A DNA stretch of 23,004 nt from Savagea sp. GTDB lineage: Bacteria > Bacillota > Bacilli > Bacillales_A > Planococcaceae. Made by a program: the position numbers and the translations under genes. Below the pieces are notes generated by a model that worked only from the letters and a program-made list of their open reading frames with translations, had not been told where the DNA came from and did not search any database. The stretch spans positions 1-23,004 of the forward strand of contig JASLJC010000019.1 of NCBI GenBank assembly GCA_030152585.1. The letters run 5' to 3'. Below, in pieces: positions 1-8,993 of this stretch; positions within the stretch are counted from its first letter, which is position 1, and each line of letters begins with the position of its first letter.

Positions 1-849
1 ACGATCATTTAAATCTTGTTTTACTTCTTCTGTAAATGTTCCTTTATCTAAGTGGTGACGCGCTTCGTCAAACAGTTTGGCAATATTGACGAAAGATTCT
101 CCTTTTGTGAAAATCCCGTCTAATTTCCAATGGCGCATTCCGATGTCATATAATTTTTCGAGTTGTGTCATTAAATTAATATCGTCTGTTGCGAAAACGT
201 GCGTACCATTCATATCTTCATAAATGGAGTAGTGCGTATCTTCTTTTTTATTTTCTGATAAAAAGAGCTCGCGTTTTTCCATTGAGTCCGGTACTTCCTT
301 ATCGACGTAGCGGAAATAGTTTTGGACGAGCGGACGTTTCGATTGGTGAATACACGTTGCACCGTAAACGAGAATCTCAGTCGGAACGCTTACTGATTCA
401 CTAATTTCTTTTAATTCTTCAAATGGAATTTCACGTGCAAGTACAGCGCCAATTGCGCCGCGACGTGCCCAGAAGTTCACTTGATTCGAACTCGTTACCA
501 TCGTCTGCGCATCGTAAATATAAGGGATGTCGAGGTCGTTCGTTTGTAACATTCGAATGACTCCCGGGTCTCCGATCGTTACAGCGTCAACGTTAATACT
601 TTGTAAAAATTGGAGGTATGGAACGACTTTTTCTAGACGTTCGTTATGGAAAAGAGCATTCATTGAGACGACGACTTCTTTTCCTTTTTCGTGTGTCATT
701 TCCGTAATAGCTTTCACTTCGTCTTGTGAAAATGAATGCGGAAGACGTAAACCGAAAAAGTCTTCTCCGATATATAACGTATCGACGCCAGCGTCGAGAA
801 GTTGTTCAGCTTGTTCCATTGATTCAGCCGTGGCGATTAATTTCACCAT
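1..849 (-). CDS. U32-peptidase-family protein, TrhP/YrrN-like (partial, C-terminus off left edge)
   Basis: Reading the minus strand from ATG at 849 gives 283 uninterrupted codons to the window edge, so the gene is truncated at its 3' end. The ribosome binding site AAGGAAGTG lies about 7 bases ahead of the ATG. The N-terminus (MVKLIATAESMEQAEQLLDAGV) and the later YIGEDFFGLRLP, NALFHNERL and VYGATCIHQSKRPL segments match the short U32 proteins of the B. subtilis YrrN (TrhP1) type, as I remember them. Family members take part in prephenate-dependent 5-hydroxyuridine formation in tRNA, or in 23S rRNA hydroxylation, rather than proteolysis. Only one Cys of the cysteine-rich U32 signature is present in the visible part, which fits the YrrN-type rather than the YrrO-type subunit. 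It probably has its own promoter in 850-957, because a terminator separates it from ylaF. Family confidence is good; the exact substrate is inferred. Confidence 0.8.
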   Translation of the reverse strand, partial: MVKLIATAESMEQAEQLLDAGVDTLYIGEDFFGLRLPHSFSQDEVKAITEMTHEKGKEVVVSMNALFHNERLEKVVPYLQFLQSINVDAVTIGDPGVIRMLQTNDLDIPYIYDAQTMVTSSNQVNFWARRGAIGAVLAREIPFEELKEISESVSVPTEILVYGATCIHQSKRPLVQNYFRYVDKEVPDSMEKRELFLSENKKEDTHYSIYEDMNGTHVFATDDINLMTQLEKLYDIGMRHWKLDGIFTKGESFVNIAKLFDEARHHLDKGTFTEEVKQDLNDR

Positions 850-957
850 CGGATCACTTCCTTTCTTAAACTTACTAAAAATCGTACATTAGCTATTCTA
901 CTCTAAATATGAAATAAAAAAAGTGGAAACGTACAAAATGATACAAAATGAATGAAG

Positions 958-995
958 AAAAAAGGAATGTCTCGCTTTTGACGATTCACTCCTTT
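958..995 (-). terminator. Intrinsic terminator downstream of ylaF
   Basis: On the minus strand the arm AAAGGAGTG pairs with CATTCCTTT (one G-U pair), with a smaller inner TCGT/GCGA helix, and is followed by a run of T. It lies about 40 bases after the ylaF stop codon. Confidence 0.6.
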
Positions 996-1035
996 CAGTT
1001 TAATTGATATGGAACTTTTTAAATGTTATTCCGTA

Positions 1036-1221
1036 TTATAGAAGTCCAGCTTCACGTAATTTTTTCTTACGCGTAAATCCTAATCCCATGAATAGACCGA
1101 TGCCGACGATGGCAATTAACGTGAGAGGGATGCTTTTTAAAGCGATTCCGACTCCGACTGTACACATTGAAAAAACGGCTAAAAATGCGTAAAGTGCTAA
1201 TATCCAGTGAAAGTTTTTCAA
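1036..1221 (-). CDS. ylaF: Small membrane protein, YlaF family (DUF5325)
   Basis: This is a 61-aa protein with two hydrophobic segments, roughly residues 5-27 and 30-48, followed by a positively charged tail (TRKKKLRE). That layout predicts a two-pass inner-membrane protein with a basic cytoplasmic end. The start is a TTG (complement of 1219-1221) preceded by AGGGGGAAC at good distance. It is divergent from typA, exactly as ylaF is placed next to typA in B. subtilis, and the sequence resembles the DUF5325/YlaF family. The function is unknown. It ends ahead of a minus-strand terminator, so it is probably transcribed alone. Confidence 0.75.
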   Translation of the reverse strand: MKNFHWILALYAFLAVFSMCTVGVGIALKSIPLTLIAIVGIGLFMGLGFTRKKKLREAGLL

Positions 1222-1251
1222 AATAGTTCCCCCTATCGTATTGAAATCATG

Positions 1252-1278
1252 TTGTAATGTTTAACTATGTGCTATAAT
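1252..1278 (+). promoter_or_regulatory. Extended -10 sigma-A promoter for typA
   Basis: A perfect TATAAT (1273-1278) is preceded by TGc, making an extended -10 element. A weak TTGTAA -35 (1252-1257) sits 15 bases upstream, a short spacer that the extended -10 would compensate. The predicted transcript start near 1285 leaves too little leader for translation from the ATG at 1295 and favours a later start. Confidence 0.6.
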
Positions 1279-1324
1279 AACACAGTTAGAGACAATGAAA
1301 AAGGAAACGGAAGTGAAAAGTATC

Positions 1325-3172
1325 ATGACAAAACGAGAAGATTTACGAAATATCGCGATTATTGCCCACGTTGACCACGGAAAAACAACTTTAGTGGATC
1401 AACTATTAAAACAATCTGGTATTTTCCGTGAAAATGAGCAAGTTGAAGATCGAGCAATGGATTCAGATGATATTGAAAGAGAACGCGGGATTACGATTTT
1501 AGCGAAAACGACTGCGATTCATTATAAAGATGCAAAAATTAATATTTTAGATACGCCAGGTCACGCTGACTTCGGTGGAGAAGTAGAACGTATTTTAAAA
1601 ATGGTAGACGGTGTAATTCTCGTCGTTGATTCATTTGAAGGTTGTATGCCTCAAACACGTTTCGTATTGAAAAAAGCTTTAGAATCTGGATTACAACCGA
1701 TTGTCGTCGTGAACAAAATTGACCGTCCGAATGGGCGTGCAGAAGAAGTTGTCGACGAAGTTATCGATTTATTTATCGAACTCGATGCAGATGAAGATCA
1801 ATTAGAATTCCCTGTCGTTTTTGCATCTGGATTTAATGGAACGGCAAGTTTAGAAGCAGATCCAGAAACACAAGAAGACACGTTACGTGTGTTATATGAT
1901 GCGATTTTAGAACATATTCCAGCACCAGTCGACAATCGTGAAGAACCGTTACAATTCCAAGTATCGTTATTAGATTACAACGATTACGTCGGGCGTATCG
2001 GAATTGGTCGCGTATTCCGTGGAACGATGAAAGTAGGCGACCAAGTTACATTAATGAAACGAGACGGAACGAAGAAAAACTTCCGTGTAACGAAAATGTA
2101 CGGTTTCCTTGGTCTCGACCGAGTACCGATCGAACAAGCAGAAGCTGGTGATATCGTTGCGGTTTCAGGTATGGAAGATATCGACGTAGGAGAAACAGTT
2201 TGTCCAGTAGATGCACCAGAAGCGTTACCACTTCCACATATTGATGAGCCGACATTACGTATGACATTCCTCGTAAACAACAGTCCGTTTGCAGGTCGTG
2301 AAGGAGATTACGTTACAGCGCGTCAAATTCAAGAACGTCTCGATCAACAGTTACAAACAGACGTTTCATTACGTGTTGATCCGACAGATTCACCTGATGC
2401 GTGGACGGTTTCAGGACGTGGAGAATTACATTTATCGATTTTAATCGAAAATATGCGCCGCGAAGGTTTCGAGCTTCAAGTATCGAAACCAGAAGTCATC
2501 GTACGTGAAATTGACGGTGTGAAATGTGAGCCATATGAGCGTGTACAAGTAGACGTGCCGGAAGAATACTCAGGTGCTGTCATTGAATCACTCGGTTCAC
2601 GTAAAGGTGAAATGTTGAACATGGAAAATAACGGAAATGGGCAAGTTCGATTAGATTATTTAGTGCCTGCACGTGGGTTAATCGGTTATTCAACAGACTT
2701 TTTAACGATGACACACGGATACGGTATTTTAAACCATACGTTTGATCAATATAAACCTTTAATCCGTGAAAAAATTGGAGGACGCCGTAACGGTGCACTC
2801 ATTTCGATGGAAAATGGAACTGTAACGACATATAGTATTATTCAACTCGAAGACCGCGGAACAATGTTCGTAGAAGCGGGTACGGAGATTTATGAAGGAA
2901 TGCTCGTCGGAGAAAATACACGTCCGAAAGATTTAGCGATTAACTTAACGCGTGAAAAACACGTAACAAATATGCGTTCTGCTAATAAAGATCAAACAGT
3001 TAGTTCGAAAAAACCGCGTATTTTAACACTCGAAGAAGCTTTACAATATATCGATGAAGATGAATATTGCGAAGTAACACCGAAGTCGATTCGTTTACGT
3101 AAAAAAATATTACAAAAAGGTTTACGTGAGCGTCACGAAAAAAATGTGAAATTAGCACAGCAAGGAAACTAA
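1325..3172 (+). CDS. typA: Ribosome-associated GTPase TypA/BipA
   Basis: This is a translational GTPase of the EF-G/LepA superfamily that binds the ribosome and supports 50S assembly and stress or cold adaptation. From ATG 1325 it is 615 aa (B. subtilis about 612). The P-loop AHVDHGKT is at residues 14-21, the switch region RGITI at about 55-59, DTPGHADFGG from 77 and NKID at 129-132. The EF-Tu-like domain II follows, then EF-G III/V-like domains (NNSPFAGREG, SGRGELHLSIL) and the BipA-specific C-terminus with VRLDYLVPARGLIGYSTDF and the EDEYCEVTPKSIRLRKK segment. In-frame starts at 1295 and GTG 1313 are possible, but 1325 matches the family N-terminus and has GGAAGTGA about 11 bases upstream. 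It is monocistronic: its own promoter and a strong terminator flank it. Confidence 0.97.
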   Translation: MTKREDLRNIAIIAHVDHGKTTLVDQLLKQSGIFRENEQVEDRAMDSDDIERERGITILAKTTAIHYKDAKINILDTPGHADFGGEVERILKMVDGVILVVDSFEGCMPQTRFVLKKALESGLQPIVVVNKIDRPNGRAEEVVDEVIDLFIELDADEDQLEFPVVFASGFNGTASLEADPETQEDTLRVLYDAILEHIPAPVDNREEPLQFQVSLLDYNDYVGRIGIGRVFRGTMKVGDQVTLMKRDGTKKNFRVTKMYGFLGLDRVPIEQAEAGDIVAVSGMEDIDVGETVCPVDAPEALPLPHIDEPTLRMTFLVNNSPFAGREGDYVTARQIQERLDQQLQTDVSLRVDPTDSPDAWTVSGRGELHLSILIENMRREGFELQVSKPEVIVREIDGVKCEPYERVQVDVPEEYSGAVIESLGSRKGEMLNMENNGNGQVRLDYLVPARGLIGYSTDFLTMTHGYGILNHTFDQYKPLIREKIGGRRNGALISMENGTVTTYSIIQLEDRGTMFVEAGTEIYEGMLVGENTRPKDLAINLTREKHVTNMRSANKDQTVSSKKPRILTLEEALQYIDEDEYCEVTPKSIRLRKKILQKGLRERHEKNVKLAQQGN

Positions 3173-3201
3173 TTGCTACAAAAAGAAGATCATTTTCAAA
3201 T

Positions 3202-3244
3202 AAAAAGACACTCGAAGCTTTCAAAGTTTTTGAGTGTCTTTTTT
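3202..3244. terminator. Bidirectional intrinsic terminator after typA
   Basis: AAAAAGACACTC (3202-3213) pairs with GAGTGTCTTTTT (3232-3243), with a loop that can add further pairs. T runs are present on both strands, so it can serve typA and also the convergent minus-strand gene at 3325-3837. Confidence 0.85.
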
Positions 3245-3324
3245 AAATAGATTTTTACAGATGTTTACAAATAGTTTTATACATTGAACTCGTTTTAGAG
3301 TACATTTTTCTATTGAAAGATAAA

Positions 3325-3837
3325 CTATTGCAATGTAATGGAAGTGACATTGCGGAATGGGTCGTGTCGGTTCGATCCGTCTTTCCATAAAACATAGACT
3401 GGACCATCTTCGCGTAACGGTTTTCCATCTGCGCTGAATTGTAAAATAATATCGTCTAATTTTTCAAAAGGTACGACGAGTTGTTCCTCTGTATCTGTGC
3501 CAAATACGATAGAAGTTGTCCCTTCTAAAGGCTCTGCATTTTGGATGAATTCAGTAATGAACATACCAAGTGCTCCTTTAATTTCTTCTTCTTGACGTTC
3601 AAATTGCTTTTCAGATTGCAGTGTGGGAGGAGATACAGCTCCTTCCATAATTTCGCGGCTCCAAAATTTACCCATTTTTTCTTTATACTGTTCTTCTTCT
3701 TCTTCTTTCGTTAACGCAACTGTCGGATTTTGAAAATAATCAGCTAAATCAAGACGACGATCGTCGAAAATCCAAACGCTCGGGTCCATCGTAATGGGAT
3801 ACTTGACATTCCCTTTAATTGGAATAATAAAATCCAC
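3325..3837 (-). CDS. Conserved hypothetical protein, acidic, cytoplasmic
   Basis: This is a 170-aa protein without signal peptide or membrane segment. The start is GTG (complement of 3835-3837) with a strong AGGAGG 8 bases upstream; the nearby ATG is out of frame. The N-terminus carries VKYPITMDPSVWIFDDRR, which looks like a conserved family signature. A Glu/Lys-rich, probably helical middle (TKEEEEEQYKEKMGKFW, residues about 43-60) follows, and a C-terminal half that looks like a small beta-rich fold (TTSIVFGTDTEEQLVVPF, GPVYVLWKDGS). It lies on the opposite strand just ahead of ylaN. In B. subtilis ylaL stands near ylaN, so it could be the positional equivalent, but I could not confirm similarity. 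The function is unknown. Confidence 0.75.
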   Translation of the reverse strand: MDFIIPIKGNVKYPITMDPSVWIFDDRRLDLADYFQNPTVALTKEEEEEQYKEKMGKFWSREIMEGAVSPPTLQSEKQFERQEEEIKGALGMFITEFIQNAEPLEGTTSIVFGTDTEEQLVVPFEKLDDIILQFSADGKPLREDGPVYVLWKDGSNRHDPFRNVTSITLQ

Positions 3838-3940
3838 AATACATTCCTCCTACAATAATCAATGGTATCTTTCAATTATACCGATATTTGAAGGAGAAGA
3901 AAGGGAATGAAAAGAATTATTGTTTATTTACGGCTAACAC

Positions 3941-3969
3941 TTGCAATTTTTTTATGTAAAAGATACAAT
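3941..3969 (+). promoter_or_regulatory. Sigma-A promoter for ylaN
   Basis: TTGCAA (3941-3946) and TACAAT (3964-3969) are separated by exactly 17 bases. The start of transcription is expected near 3976, giving a leader of about 40 bases before the ylaN ATG. Confidence 0.65.
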
Positions 3970-4016
3970 TTAAACATGAACGATTATCGGAATATAGGAT
4001 AAATGGGGGCGTCCTC

Positions 4017-4298
4017 ATGGAAATAGAATTACGACAAACGTATCGAGAGAAGGCGTTATTACAGCTAAAAGAGGATGCTGATAAAATAGCGCAACTCATA
4101 AAAGTACAGATGGATCATTTAACGATGCCACAATGTCCACTTTATGAAGAAGTGTTAGACACGCAAATGTATGGATTGTCGCGTGAAATTGATTTTGCGG
4201 TAAAACTCGGTTTAGTAGAACGTGAAGAGGGAAAAGAAATTTTATCACTCTTAGAACAAGAAATGAATACATTACACGAGTTATATACGAAAAAATAA
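4017..4298 (+). CDS. ylaN: YlaN, Fur-interacting iron-homeostasis protein
   Basis: This 93-aa all-helical protein is very close to B. subtilis YlaN; the core LTMPQCPLYEEVLDTQM and GLSREIDFAVKLGLV is nearly invariant. YlaN is reported to bind Fe(II) and the iron repressor Fur, relieving Fur repression when iron is scarce, and it is conditionally essential at low iron. The start at ATG 4017 has GGGGG 7 bases upstream, which is an unusual, G-rich ribosome binding site. Its own promoter precedes it and a terminator follows, so it is largely a single-gene unit upstream of ftsW as in Bacillus and Staphylococcus. I see no convincing Fur box, though a search by eye is not sensitive. Confidence 0.95.
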   Translation: MEIELRQTYREKALLQLKEDADKIAQLIKVQMDHLTMPQCPLYEEVLDTQMYGLSREIDFAVKLGLVEREEGKEILSLLEQEMNTLHELYTKK

Positions 4299-4303
4299 TC
4301 ATT

Positions 4304-4334
4304 AAACTCAAACTGACTGTAGTTTGAGTTTTTT
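4304..4334 (+). terminator. Intrinsic terminator between ylaN and ftsW
   Basis: AAACTCAAACT (4304-4314), loop of 6, AGTTTGAGTTT (4321-4331) and a T run. The stem is AT-rich, so read-through into ftsW, which has no clear promoter of its own in the 27 bases left, is plausible. Confidence 0.8.
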
Positions 4335-4361
4335 GTTATACGAATGGATTGAGTAAGAAAG

Positions 4362-5528
4362 ATGAAAAATTACGCACAAAAATGGTATAAAAACTTTGAC
4401 TTTCCGTTATTTTTGACTTTTTTTATATTAGTCATTTTTGGGGTCGTAATGGTTTACAGTGCAAGTATTGCATGGGCTGTCCACCGAGCGACGCCACTTG
4501 AACCGACATACTTTTATAAAAAACAGTTGTTGCATGCAATTTTAGCAATGATCGTCTTTTTTATCTTTTCATTTTTCCCGTATTGGAAATTTCGTTCGTT
4601 AAAAGGAACCGGTATATTTATGGTCGTTTCTCTTTTTCTACTTGTGACGGTGTTAGTAACAGGTGTTGCAGCGGGAACGTCTCGTCGTTGGTTTTCGCTT
4701 GCAGGATTTACGATGCAACCAGCGGAAGTGATGAAAATTGCACTCATTGTCTATTTATCTGCCTTTTTTGCTCGACGGAACGAAAAAGGAAATATTCAAC
4801 AGTTAAATCGTTCATTAACACCTCCATTACTCGTTATATTTGCAGCAACGATTTTAATTATTATTCAACCAGATTTAGGTTCAGCGATGATTGTCTTTTC
4901 AATTGGTATTGCTATTATTATGGCGAGCGGAATTGGTTATAAAACCGTTTTTAAACTTATCGGTGGTGTCGTTGGTGCATTGTCATTAGCCATTTTAATG
5001 GCCTATCTTATATTAGGAGATAAATTACTCACCGAAAACCGTTTAGGTCGTATAACGTCGTTTGTTAATCCGTTCGAGGATGCGCAAAATACTGGACTTC
5101 AAGTCGTCAATGGGTATATCGCTATCGGATTAGGTGGCCTTAAAGGTGTCGGACTAGGGAACTCTATTCAGAAAATGGGATATTTACCAGAGCCACACAC
5201 TGATTTTATTATGGCAATTGTTGCTGAAGAGCTCGGTGCATTCGGTGTATTAATCGTTGTAGGAGGAATCGGTTTTATCGTTTATCGTGCAATGCGCATT
5301 GCATTAACGACGAAAGATACTTTAGCACGTCTTATTACGGTAGGAATTGCAACGCTTTTAAGTGTACAAACATTTTTAAATTTAGGGGGATTAACGGGCT
5401 TAATTCCGTTAACAGGTGTACCGTTACCGTTTATTAGTTATGGCGGAACGTCGATAATTCTGTTATCGTTATCAATAGGGATACTAATGAATATCTCGAT
5501 GTTTCATAAAGTAGTACAACAAAAGTGA
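4362..5528 (+). CDS. ftsW: Septal peptidoglycan glycosyltransferase FtsW (SEDS family)
   Basis: This 388-aa polytopic membrane protein has about ten hydrophobic segments. SEDS proteins polymerise lipid II into glycan strands together with a class B PBP at the division septum. Recognisable family blocks are VIFGVVMVYSAS near the N-terminus, QPAEVMKIALIVYLSAFFA, ILIIIQPDLGSAMIV, the long extracellular loop ending in the catalytic-Asp region (NRLGRITSFVNPFEDAQNTGLQ), LPEPHTDFIMAIVAEELG and GVPLPFISYGGTSI. The gene order ylaN-ftsW-pycA marks it as FtsW rather than RodA. The ribosome binding site is weak (GAGTAAGAAAG directly before the ATG). It ends 19 bases before pycA, so the two are probably cotranscribed. 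Confidence 0.96.
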   Translation: MKNYAQKWYKNFDFPLFLTFFILVIFGVVMVYSASIAWAVHRATPLEPTYFYKKQLLHAILAMIVFFIFSFFPYWKFRSLKGTGIFMVVSLFLLVTVLVTGVAAGTSRRWFSLAGFTMQPAEVMKIALIVYLSAFFARRNEKGNIQQLNRSLTPPLLVIFAATILIIIQPDLGSAMIVFSIGIAIIMASGIGYKTVFKLIGGVVGALSLAILMAYLILGDKLLTENRLGRITSFVNPFEDAQNTGLQVVNGYIAIGLGGLKGVGLGNSIQKMGYLPEPHTDFIMAIVAEELGAFGVLIVVGGIGFIVYRAMRIALTTKDTLARLITVGIATLLSVQTFLNLGGLTGLIPLTGVPLPFISYGGTSIILLSLSIGILMNISMFHKVVQQK

Positions 5529-5547
5529 ATAAAAGGAGTGTATGGAC

Positions 5548-8500
5548 ATGAGTGAACAACGAATTCAAAAAGTGTTAGTTGCGAACCGTGGGGAGATCGC
5601 GATCCGTATTTTCCGAGCATGTGTCGAATTAGGAATCGATACTGTCGGAATTTACTCAGAAGAAGACCGAGGTTCGTTTCACCGTTACAAAGCGGACGAA
5701 TCTTACCTAGTGGGAGAGGGTAAGAAACCGATCGACGCGTATCTAGATATCGAGGGGATTATCGAGATTGCAAAGCGTAGTGGAGCGGACGCAGTACACC
5801 CAGGGTATGGATTTTTAGCTGAAAATATTGAATTTGCTCGCCGATTAGAACAAGAAGGTATTATTTTCATTGGGCCAACGTCGAAACATTTAAATATGTT
5901 CGGAGATAAAGTGAAAGCACGCGAAACAGCGATTGGAGCAGGAATACCTGTAATACCAGGAACAGATGGACCGGTTCATGCTGTCGAAGAAGTCGTCGCT
6001 TTCGGTCAAGAACATGGATATCCGATTATTATTAAAGCTTCTCTCGGTGGCGGTGGACGCGGTATGCGTGTTGTCGAGCGCGAAGAAGATGTGAAAGAAG
6101 CGTATGATCGTGCAAAATCAGAAGCGAAATCAGCATTCGGAAACGATGAAGTGTATGTCGAGCGTTTCGTGCAAAATCCAAAACATATTGAAGTTCAAAT
6201 TTTAGCAGATGAGCACGGTAACGTTGTCCATTTATACGAACGGGACTGTTCGATTCAGCGACGTCATCAAAAAGTTGTCGAAGTAGCACCAGCATTTTCA
6301 TTAGAACCGTCATTACGGGACGATATTTGTCAATCAGCTGTACAATTGATGGAACATATTGAATATTTAAATGCCGGAACGGTAGAATATCTCGTATCAG
6401 ACGGTAAATTTTACTTCATCGAAGTAAACCCGCGTATTCAAGTCGAACATACGATTACTGAAATGATTACGGGTATTGACATCGTTCAGGCTCAATTGCA
6501 TATCGCAAATGGTAAGCGGTTACATGATGATGATATCGGCATTCCTGCTCAAAAAGATATCCCGCTTTTCGGCTATGCAATTCAATCACGTGTAACGACA
6601 GAAGATCCGTTAAATGACTTTATGCCGGATACAGGTAAATTGAATGTATATCGTTCAGGAGGCGGATTTGGTGTACGTTTAGACGCTGGAAACGGTTTCC
6701 AAGGAGCGGTTATTTCTCCGCATTACGATTCACTACTTGTGAAATTGTCAACATGGGGCTTGACGTTTAAAGACGCCGCTCGTAAAATGCACCGTAATTT
6801 AGAAGAGTTTCGTATTCGTGGAATTAAAACGAATATTCCATTTTTATTAAATGTCGTGAAGCAACCAGAGTTTTTAGTAGGAGATTACGATACGAGCTTT
6901 ATTGATTCGACGCCAGAATTATTCGATATGAAAATGCGAAAAGATCGTGGAACGAAAGTGTTGAATTATTTAGGGAACGTAATTGTAAACGGTTTCCCCG
7001 AAATTGGAAGCGATTCCAAACCGATTTTTGCACACCGTCGTAAACCAATTGTTGATTTAGATGAGCGTCCGAAAGCTGGGACGAAACAGTTATTAGAGCA
7101 ATATGGGCCAGAAGGTGTCGTCGATTGGGTGAAAAAGCAAGAAGACGTATTATTAACGGATACAACATTCCGAGATGCTCATCAATCGCTACTTGCTACA
7201 CGTATTCGAACGGCAGATATGACAAATATTGCATCTGAAACCGCTCGTTTATTACCCGATATGTTCTCTTATGAAATGTGGGGAGGCGCAACGTTTGATG
7301 TTGCCTATCGTTTCTTAAAAGAAGATCCGTGGGACCGTTTAGCACGTATGCGACAACAAATTCCAAACGTATTATTCCAAATGTTGTTACGTGGAGCGAA
7401 TGCTGTCGGTTATAAAAATTATCCAGATAATGTTATTCGAGCGTTCGTTAAAGAGTCTGCAGCGTCAGGAATTGACGTCTTCCGTATTTTCGATAGCTTA
7501 AACTGGATCAAAGGAATGGAAGTTGCAATCGATGAAGTTCGTCAATCAGGAAAAATCGCAGAAGCGACACTTGCGTATACGGGAGATATATTAAATCCAG
7601 AACGTCAAAAATATAGTGTTCAATATTATAAAGAGATGGCAAAAGAATTAGAAGCTTCAGGTGCCCATATTTTAGGGATTAAAGATATGGCAGGTCTTTT
7701 AAAACCAGAAGCAGCATACCGTTTAATTTCAGAATTAAAAGCGACAGTTGATATTCCAATTCATCTTCATTCTCACGATACGAGCGGTAACGGTATCCAT
7801 ATGTATACGAGAGCGATCGATGCAGGGGTTGATATTTTAGATACGGCGCTCGGATCGATGGCTGGTTTAACATCACAACCTTCATCCAACTCGTTATACT
7901 ATGCGTTACAATATAGCGACCGCCAAGTACGAGGAGATATCGAATCGATGGAGAAATTATCGTACTATTGGGAAGATGTTCGGAAATATTATCAACATTT
8001 CGAAAGTGGTATGAACAGTCCGCATTCTGAAGTGTACGTCCATGAAATGCCAGGGGGACAATATTCAAACTTACAACAACAAGCACGAGCTGTCGGTTTA
8101 GGTGAACGTTGGGAAGAAGTGAAAGAAATGTATTCTCGCGTAAACTTAATGTTCGGAGATATCGTTAAAGTTACACCTTCATCAAAAGTCGTCGGTGATA
8201 TGGCGTTATTTATGGTTCAAAATGATTTAAATGAAGAAACGGTCATTACGAAAGGCGAGACGTTAGATTTCCCTGCTTCTGTTATTGAAATGTTCCAAGG
8301 TTACTTAGGACAACCGTATGGTGGCTTCCCAGAAGCGTTACAACGTGTCATTTTAAAAGACCGAAAAGCAATTACAGTTCGTCCGGGTGAATTATTAGAA
8401 CCAGTTGATTTCAAACAATTAGAAGAAGAAGTAAAACCGTTGTTTGATCGTCCGATTACGAAAAAAGATGTTCTTGCTTATGCGTTATATCCGAAAGTGT

Positions 8501-8991
8501 TTGAAGAGTATGCGACGACATACAACGAATTCGGAGACGTTTCTGTTATTGAAACACCCGAGTTTTTATACGGTATGCGTTTAGGTGAAGAAATCGAAGT
8601 TGAGATTGAACAAGGAAAAACGTTAATCGTCAAATTAGAATCCATCGGCGAGCCACGTTCAGATGGTACGCGTGTTATTTACTTTGAATTAAACGGTCAA
8701 CCACGAGAAGTCATTATCCGTGACTTTAATGTAGAGTCGAGCGATACGTCACGTCCGAAGGCGGAAAAAGGAAATCGTGCACATATTGCAGCGACGATGC
8801 CGGGAACTGTGTTAAAAGTTGCAACATCACCAGGAACAAAAGTTCGTCGTGGAGAACATTTACTTATTACAGAAGCGATGAAAATGGAAACGACAATCCA
8901 AGCGCCATATGACGGTGTTATTAAAACATTGTATGTTGATGCAGGAGATACGATTGCACCAGGAGATTTATTAATTGAGTTAGAAGATTAA
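5548..8991 (+). CDS. pycA: Pyruvate carboxylase
   Basis: This is a biotin-dependent anaplerotic enzyme: pyruvate + bicarbonate + ATP to oxaloacetate. It is the full single-chain type, 1147 aa from ATG 5548. That start has AAAGGAG 9 bases upstream; the ATG at 5542 is too close to it. Domains in order: biotin carboxylase about 1-455 (KASLGGGGRGMR glycine loop, FIEVNPRIQVEHTITE), carboxyltransferase about 520-800 (TDTTFRDAHQSLLATR, the metal-binding HLHSHDTSGNG), a tetramerisation/allosteric region (EMPGGQYSNL onward), and the biotin carrier domain with EAMKMET, biotinyl Lys 1112. It follows ftsW and ends at a strong nested terminator. The cta genes that follow pycA in B. subtilis are not present. 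Confidence 0.98.
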   Translation: MSEQRIQKVLVANRGEIAIRIFRACVELGIDTVGIYSEEDRGSFHRYKADESYLVGEGKKPIDAYLDIEGIIEIAKRSGADAVHPGYGFLAENIEFARRLEQEGIIFIGPTSKHLNMFGDKVKARETAIGAGIPVIPGTDGPVHAVEEVVAFGQEHGYPIIIKASLGGGGRGMRVVEREEDVKEAYDRAKSEAKSAFGNDEVYVERFVQNPKHIEVQILADEHGNVVHLYERDCSIQRRHQKVVEVAPAFSLEPSLRDDICQSAVQLMEHIEYLNAGTVEYLVSDGKFYFIEVNPRIQVEHTITEMITGIDIVQAQLHIANGKRLHDDDIGIPAQKDIPLFGYAIQSRVTTEDPLNDFMPDTGKLNVYRSGGGFGVRLDAGNGFQGAVISPHYDSLLVKLSTWGLTFKDAARKMHRNLEEFRIRGIKTNIPFLLNVVKQPEFLVGDYDTSFIDSTPELFDMKMRKDRGTKVLNYLGNVIVNGFPEIGSDSKPIFAHRRKPIVDLDERPKAGTKQLLEQYGPEGVVDWVKKQEDVLLTDTTFRDAHQSLLATRIRTADMTNIASETARLLPDMFSYEMWGGATFDVAYRFLKEDPWDRLARMRQQIPNVLFQMLLRGANAVGYKNYPDNVIRAFVKESAASGIDVFRIFDSLNWIKGMEVAIDEVRQSGKIAEATLAYTGDILNPERQKYSVQYYKEMAKELEASGAHILGIKDMAGLLKPEAAYRLISELKATVDIPIHLHSHDTSGNGIHMYTRAIDAGVDILDTALGSMAGLTSQPSSNSLYYALQYSDRQVRGDIESMEKLSYYWEDVRKYYQHFESGMNSPHSEVYVHEMPGGQYSNLQQQARAVGLGERWEEVKEMYSRVNLMFGDIVKVTPSSKVVGDMALFMVQNDLNEETVITKGETLDFPASVIEMFQGYLGQPYGGFPEALQRVILKDRKAITVRPGELLEPVDFKQLEEEVKPLFDRPITKKDVLAYALYPKVFEEYATTYNEFGDVSVIETPEFLYGMRLGEEIEVEIEQGKTLIVKLESIGEPRSDGTRVIYFELNGQPREVIIRDFNVESSDTSRPKAEKGNRAHIAATMPGTVLKVATSPGTKVRRGEHLLITEAMKMETTIQAPYDGVIKTLYVDAGDTIAPGDLLIELED

Positions 8992-8993
8992 AC

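Noticed and set aside
4583..4942. 119-codon plus-strand frame inside ftsW
   Set aside because: It is an out-of-frame shadow of ftsW, rich in Cys and Ser with no recognisable domain.
7679..8086. 135-codon minus-strand frame inside pycA
   Set aside because: It lies wholly within the well-conserved carboxyltransferase part of pycA, has no ribosome binding site and no family features.
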